From JBNKDD01 sp050288085 (GTDB lineage: Bacteria; Chloroflexota; Anaerolineae; Aggregatilineales; UBA3940), in the NCBI GenBank assembly GCA_050288085.1, contig JBNKDD010000014.1:1-42120 (forward strand): DNA of 42,120 nucleotides, read 5' to 3'. The position numbers and the translations under genes are program-made. The notes below the pieces were generated by a model. That model saw nothing but the letters and a program-made list of their open reading frames with translations. It was not told the origin of the DNA and made no database searches. How positions within the stretch are numbered: the first letter of the stretch is position 1; each line of letters starts with the position of its first letter. Positions 39,762-42,120 of the stretch are shown here, piece after piece.

Positions 39762-41024
39762 CTAGCGGGAAAGAGTTTGAGCGAGTGCTACCCGGAGATC
39801 ATCTCCCTTGCGCACGATGTAAGTTGGTATACCCACCGCGTTCAATTGGGCGGCGGCTTGTTGGACTCCGGGGCGACCGCCGAAGCTGCCCGCATCGACC
39901 AACACGGCAACTACACGCAGTCCACGCCGGATCAGGCGATGGGCCTGGACAATCCACTCTTCACGGGAGGAAGGAGTAACCGCGATCACAGTCGTACCCC
40001 GTGAGAGATTGTCGCCCTCCATGCTCAATAGGTGACCAAAAGGCATCGTCCCGACGGCTCTGATCAGGGCGAGAGTTTCCAGTATCTTGGTAAGTTGACG
40101 GGCTTCCTGTTCAACCTGGATGACCTCATGGCGTTGACCGTGTGCGGCAAATCCAACGGAGCGTTCTCTGGATAAAAAATGCTGCGCCAAAGAAGCCGCA
40201 ATAGTAACGGTGTATTCTTCGGTAGTTGGGGGAATAGAGTAGAAAGAAGACGCTTCCCTCGACAGTCGTTCAACCTCGGCTTCTGTTGGGGAATATATAC
40301 CGGTTTGCACGGTTCGTTCAGCATCCATCATGATCCAGATATCGGCCAGGGGATCCAGTTCGAACTCTTTGACGATCAGGCGGTTATGCCGGGCGGAACT
40401 TCGCCAGTGAATCCGGTTGAAGCTGTCTCCGGGCGCATAATCCCTCACCCCGGATGCGTTGGCGGTCACCTGGTGTGTGCGCTGCCGGAGGGCCTCCCCA
40501 CCAGGGAGAAGCCCAACCGGTAAGGCAAACTCGGCAATGTGAACGGTGAGCGGATAAACGACCAGCCGCGATGTGGCATTGATAAGGCGCTCGTTCTGGA
40601 ACAGTCCAAACGGATCACCGGTAACGACTCGCAAAGGCCCAAGTATGAACTCGCCTCGCTGCACGCATAAAGTCTTGACCGTCCAGGATTTTTCTGCTTT
40701 AGGCCCTAATAAACTGACTACATAGCTGGCTCGGTGTCCGGGAAGGGTGGACGAGTCGTAAATTTCCAGCCACAGTTTTGGCGCGATACTCCCATTGCGA
40801 ACTGCAAAGCGTTCTTCGAGATAGCGGCCAACCTGGGCACGGCGGGCGCGGGTCTGGCGCATCAGACGTAGCCAGTTTGCGTTTCCCCAGGCCCACAGCA
40901 AAGAGAAGATCAACAGGCCGATAAAAGCATAGGCGACGTTAAAGAAAAACGTGCGACCGGTAACCAGTGCCGCTAACAGGCTGATAGCAATGATCAGGTA
41001 AAGTGCATTACGTCTGCGGGGCAT
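39762..41024 (-). CDS. DUF58-domain protein
   Basis: The 420-residue protein has two N-terminal membrane helices (about residues 8-24 and 28-48) and the DUF58 signature ANASGVRDYAPGDSFNRIHW, followed by SSARHNRLIVKEFE, near residues 190-225. A vWA-like C-terminal part includes the DIWIMMDAERT strand. DUF58 proteins are the usual partner of MoxR ATPases and are thought to act in the assembly or metal loading of envelope or extracytoplasmic complexes. It starts three bases after moxR. The tetR promoter begins just downstream of its stop. Confidence 0.9.
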   Translation of the reverse strand: MPRRRNALYLIIAISLLAALVTGRTFFFNVAYAFIGLLIFSLLWAWGNANWLRLMRQTRARRAQVGRYLEERFAVRNGSIAPKLWLEIYDSSTLPGHRASYVVSLLGPKAEKSWTVKTLCVQRGEFILGPLRVVTGDPFGLFQNERLINATSRLVVYPLTVHIAEFALPVGLLPGGEALRQRTHQVTANASGVRDYAPGDSFNRIHWRSSARHNRLIVKEFELDPLADIWIMMDAERTVQTGIYSPTEAEVERLSREASSFYSIPPTTEEYTVTIAASLAQHFLSRERSVGFAAHGQRHEVIQVEQEARQLTKILETLALIRAVGTMPFGHLLSMEGDNLSRGTTVIAVTPSSREEWIVQAHRLIRRGLRVVAVLVDAGSFGGRPGVQQAAAQLNAVGIPTYIVRKGDDLRVALAQTLSR

Positions 41025-41027
41025 GTT

Positions 41028-41981
41028 CTAACGGCTGCCAAGTGCTGCGCCCGGCACAGGCGTTTGCCGGAGAATATCGGCCACGATCCCTTCGGCGGAA
41101 ATATCCTTCATCCGTGCCGCCGGGTTGATGATGATCCGGTGGGCCAGAGTCGGTACGGCCAGTTCCTTGATATCGTCCGGCAGCACATGGTCGCGACCTG
41201 ACACCGCCGCTAAAGCCTGAGCCGCCCGGAACAGCGACAGGCTCCCGCGTGGGCTGGCTCCCAGGTAAACGTCGGCATGGGATCGGGTAGCCGTTACGAT
41301 ATCCACGATGTAATTCTTGAGCTGTTTATCCAGGTAGACATCTTTGATAGTTTCCTGGGCCTGGATCAGTTCATCGAGAGGAACAACCTGGCTGATGACA
41401 TCGACCGGGTGTTGGTATCGCTGTGCGTCAAGGATGTTTGCCTCATCCGCCGGGGATGGATAGCCTAACCTGATGCGGAGCATAAAGCGGTCAAGCTGCG
41501 CTTCGGGCAGGGGAAATGTCCCCTCATATTCAATCGGGTTTTGGGTTGCCAGTACGAGAAAGGGACGCGCCAACTGGTAAGTTACGCCGTCCACCGTGAC
41601 CTGTTTCTCCTCCATCGATTCAAGCAGGGCGGCCTGGGTTTTAGGCGTGGCCCGGTTGATCTCATCAACCAGCACGATTTGCGCCATGATGGGGCCGGGG
41701 CGAAACTCAAATTCGCGGCTCTGTTGGTTGAAGATAGACACGCCTGTCACATCGCTGGGGAGCATATCCGGAGTAAATTGAATCCGGCTGAAATTGCAGC
41801 CTATCGATCGGGCCAGTGCTTTTGCCAGCACCGTCTTCCCTACCCCCGGTACGTCCTCGATGAGAATGTGCCCCTGGCAAAGCAAGCCGACCAGGGTCAA
41901 CGATACGGCTTTACGCTTGCCGACAATCACCTGCTCAACATTTTGAATAAGTCGCTCACCAATCGTTCGAACTGAATCCAA
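41028..41981 (-). CDS. MoxR-type AAA+ ATPase
   Basis: The 317-residue chaperone-like ATPase has Walker A DVPGVGKT (43-50), Walker B VLVDEINRA, sensor 1 ATQNPIEYEGTFPLPEAQLDRF, and the C-terminal lid domain. The start codon is TTG at 41981, with AGGAG eight bases upstream. It forms an operon with the DUF58 gene, a conserved pairing in which the ATPase remodels or activates partner proteins. The exact target is unknown. The transglutaminase-like gene often found in such clusters lies two genes away, behind tetR. Confidence 0.93.
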   Translation of the reverse strand: MDSVRTIGERLIQNVEQVIVGKRKAVSLTLVGLLCQGHILIEDVPGVGKTVLAKALARSIGCNFSRIQFTPDMLPSDVTGVSIFNQQSREFEFRPGPIMAQIVLVDEINRATPKTQAALLESMEEKQVTVDGVTYQLARPFLVLATQNPIEYEGTFPLPEAQLDRFMLRIRLGYPSPADEANILDAQRYQHPVDVISQVVPLDELIQAQETIKDVYLDKQLKNYIVDIVTATRSHADVYLGASPRGSLSLFRAAQALAAVSGRDHVLPDDIKELAVPTLAHRIIINPAARMKDISAEGIVADILRQTPVPGAALGSR

Positions 41982-42120
41982 CTTTCTTGCTCCTTCCCTG
42001 ACTGGAATAGACAGTTATTGATTATAACGCCTTCCTACAAAACAAGGGCTGCGGAGTTCGAACGGGAAACAGACGGGAAAACGATAGAAGGATAACCTTC
42101 ATAAGGTAAACTCTCAGACC
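41982..42120 (-). promoter_or_regulatory. Upstream region of moxR
   Basis: A TATAAT (42021-42026, minus strand) lies about 40 bases upstream of the TTG start and is a likely -10. No good -35 was seen. The octamer ACGGGAAA occurs twice near 42061-42080. Nothing else is recognisable up to the right edge. Confidence 0.4.

Noticed and set aside
1..42120. CRISPR arrays, tRNA or rRNA genes, prophage genes
   Set aside because: No regularly spaced direct repeats, tRNA cloverleaf or rRNA segments were noticed in the intergenic regions, and no phage structural genes were recognised. A covariance-model scan would be the decisive test for small RNAs.

Overview
The window (42,120 bases) looks like a chromosomal segment of an uncultured or little-studied member of the Chloroflexota, probably near the Anaerolineae. 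This is inferred from gene content: an FHA-GAF-PAS histidine kinase, a topoisomerase I with an extra N-terminal zinc ribbon, a DUF348/G5 lipoprotein, and a glycosidase-like/O-antigen-ligase fusion. No rRNA or tRNA gene was seen, so the assignment is not proven. Genes are dense and mostly in tight operons. No phage, CRISPR array or rRNA operon was found. The only mobile DNA is a pair of broken transposase remnants at about 13.35-14.06 kb.

Layout. (1) 1-2056, minus: a sensor kinase cut by the left edge. (2) 2439-7392, plus: a succinate dehydrogenase/fumarate reductase flavoprotein, an iron-sulfur subunit fused to heterodisulfide-reductase-type CCG domains (TfrAB-like, with no membrane anchor gene), and both subunits of a class I fumarase. 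(3) 7465-13252, minus: a housekeeping group read as dgt, dprA, manC, topA. (4) 13.35-14.06 kb: two transposase fragments joined head to head. (5) 14285-18096, plus: a molybdenum hydroxylase of the xanthine dehydrogenase family, as an FAD subunit, an intrinsic terminator, then a fused FeS/Mo subunit. (6) 18171-21483, minus: a Fur-family regulator and a Zn/Mn ABC importer, with a consensus promoter flanked by two Fur-type boxes. (7) 21856-22785, plus: a META-domain lipoprotein. (8) 22868-30833, minus: an eight-gene carbohydrate-catabolic operon of unknown substrate. (9) 31073-32527, plus: a membrane protein of unknown function and a gamma-carbonic-anhydrase-like protein. (10) 32583-39658, minus: a TetR regulator under a 26-bp palindromic operator, a transglutaminase-like protein, a flavodoxin, a DUF348-G5-propeller lipoprotein, a glycosidase-like/O-antigen ligase fusion and a macrodomain protein. 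(11) 39762-41981, minus: MoxR ATPase and DUF58 protein.

How the genes work together. The TfrAB-like pair and the fumarase form a succinate-fumarate-malate module. The CCG domains suggest that electrons exchange with a soluble thiol/disulfide or FeS carrier rather than directly with quinone. The 22.9-30.8 kb operon joins two NAD(P)-dependent dehydrogenase families, a phosphotriesterase-family hydrolase that could act as a lactonase, a cupin isomerase, a 2-hydroxyacid dehydrogenase, a KDPG-type aldolase, a shikimate-dehydrogenase-like reductase that lacks the shikimate-binding serines, and an FGGY kinase. It has no transporter, dehydratase or regulator. It is the best candidate here for an undescribed pathway. 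The cell-surface group at 32.6-39.7 kb is a second candidate: a glycosidase-like domain that appears to have lost its nucleophile is fused to a polymer ligase and translationally coupled to a G5 lipoprotein.
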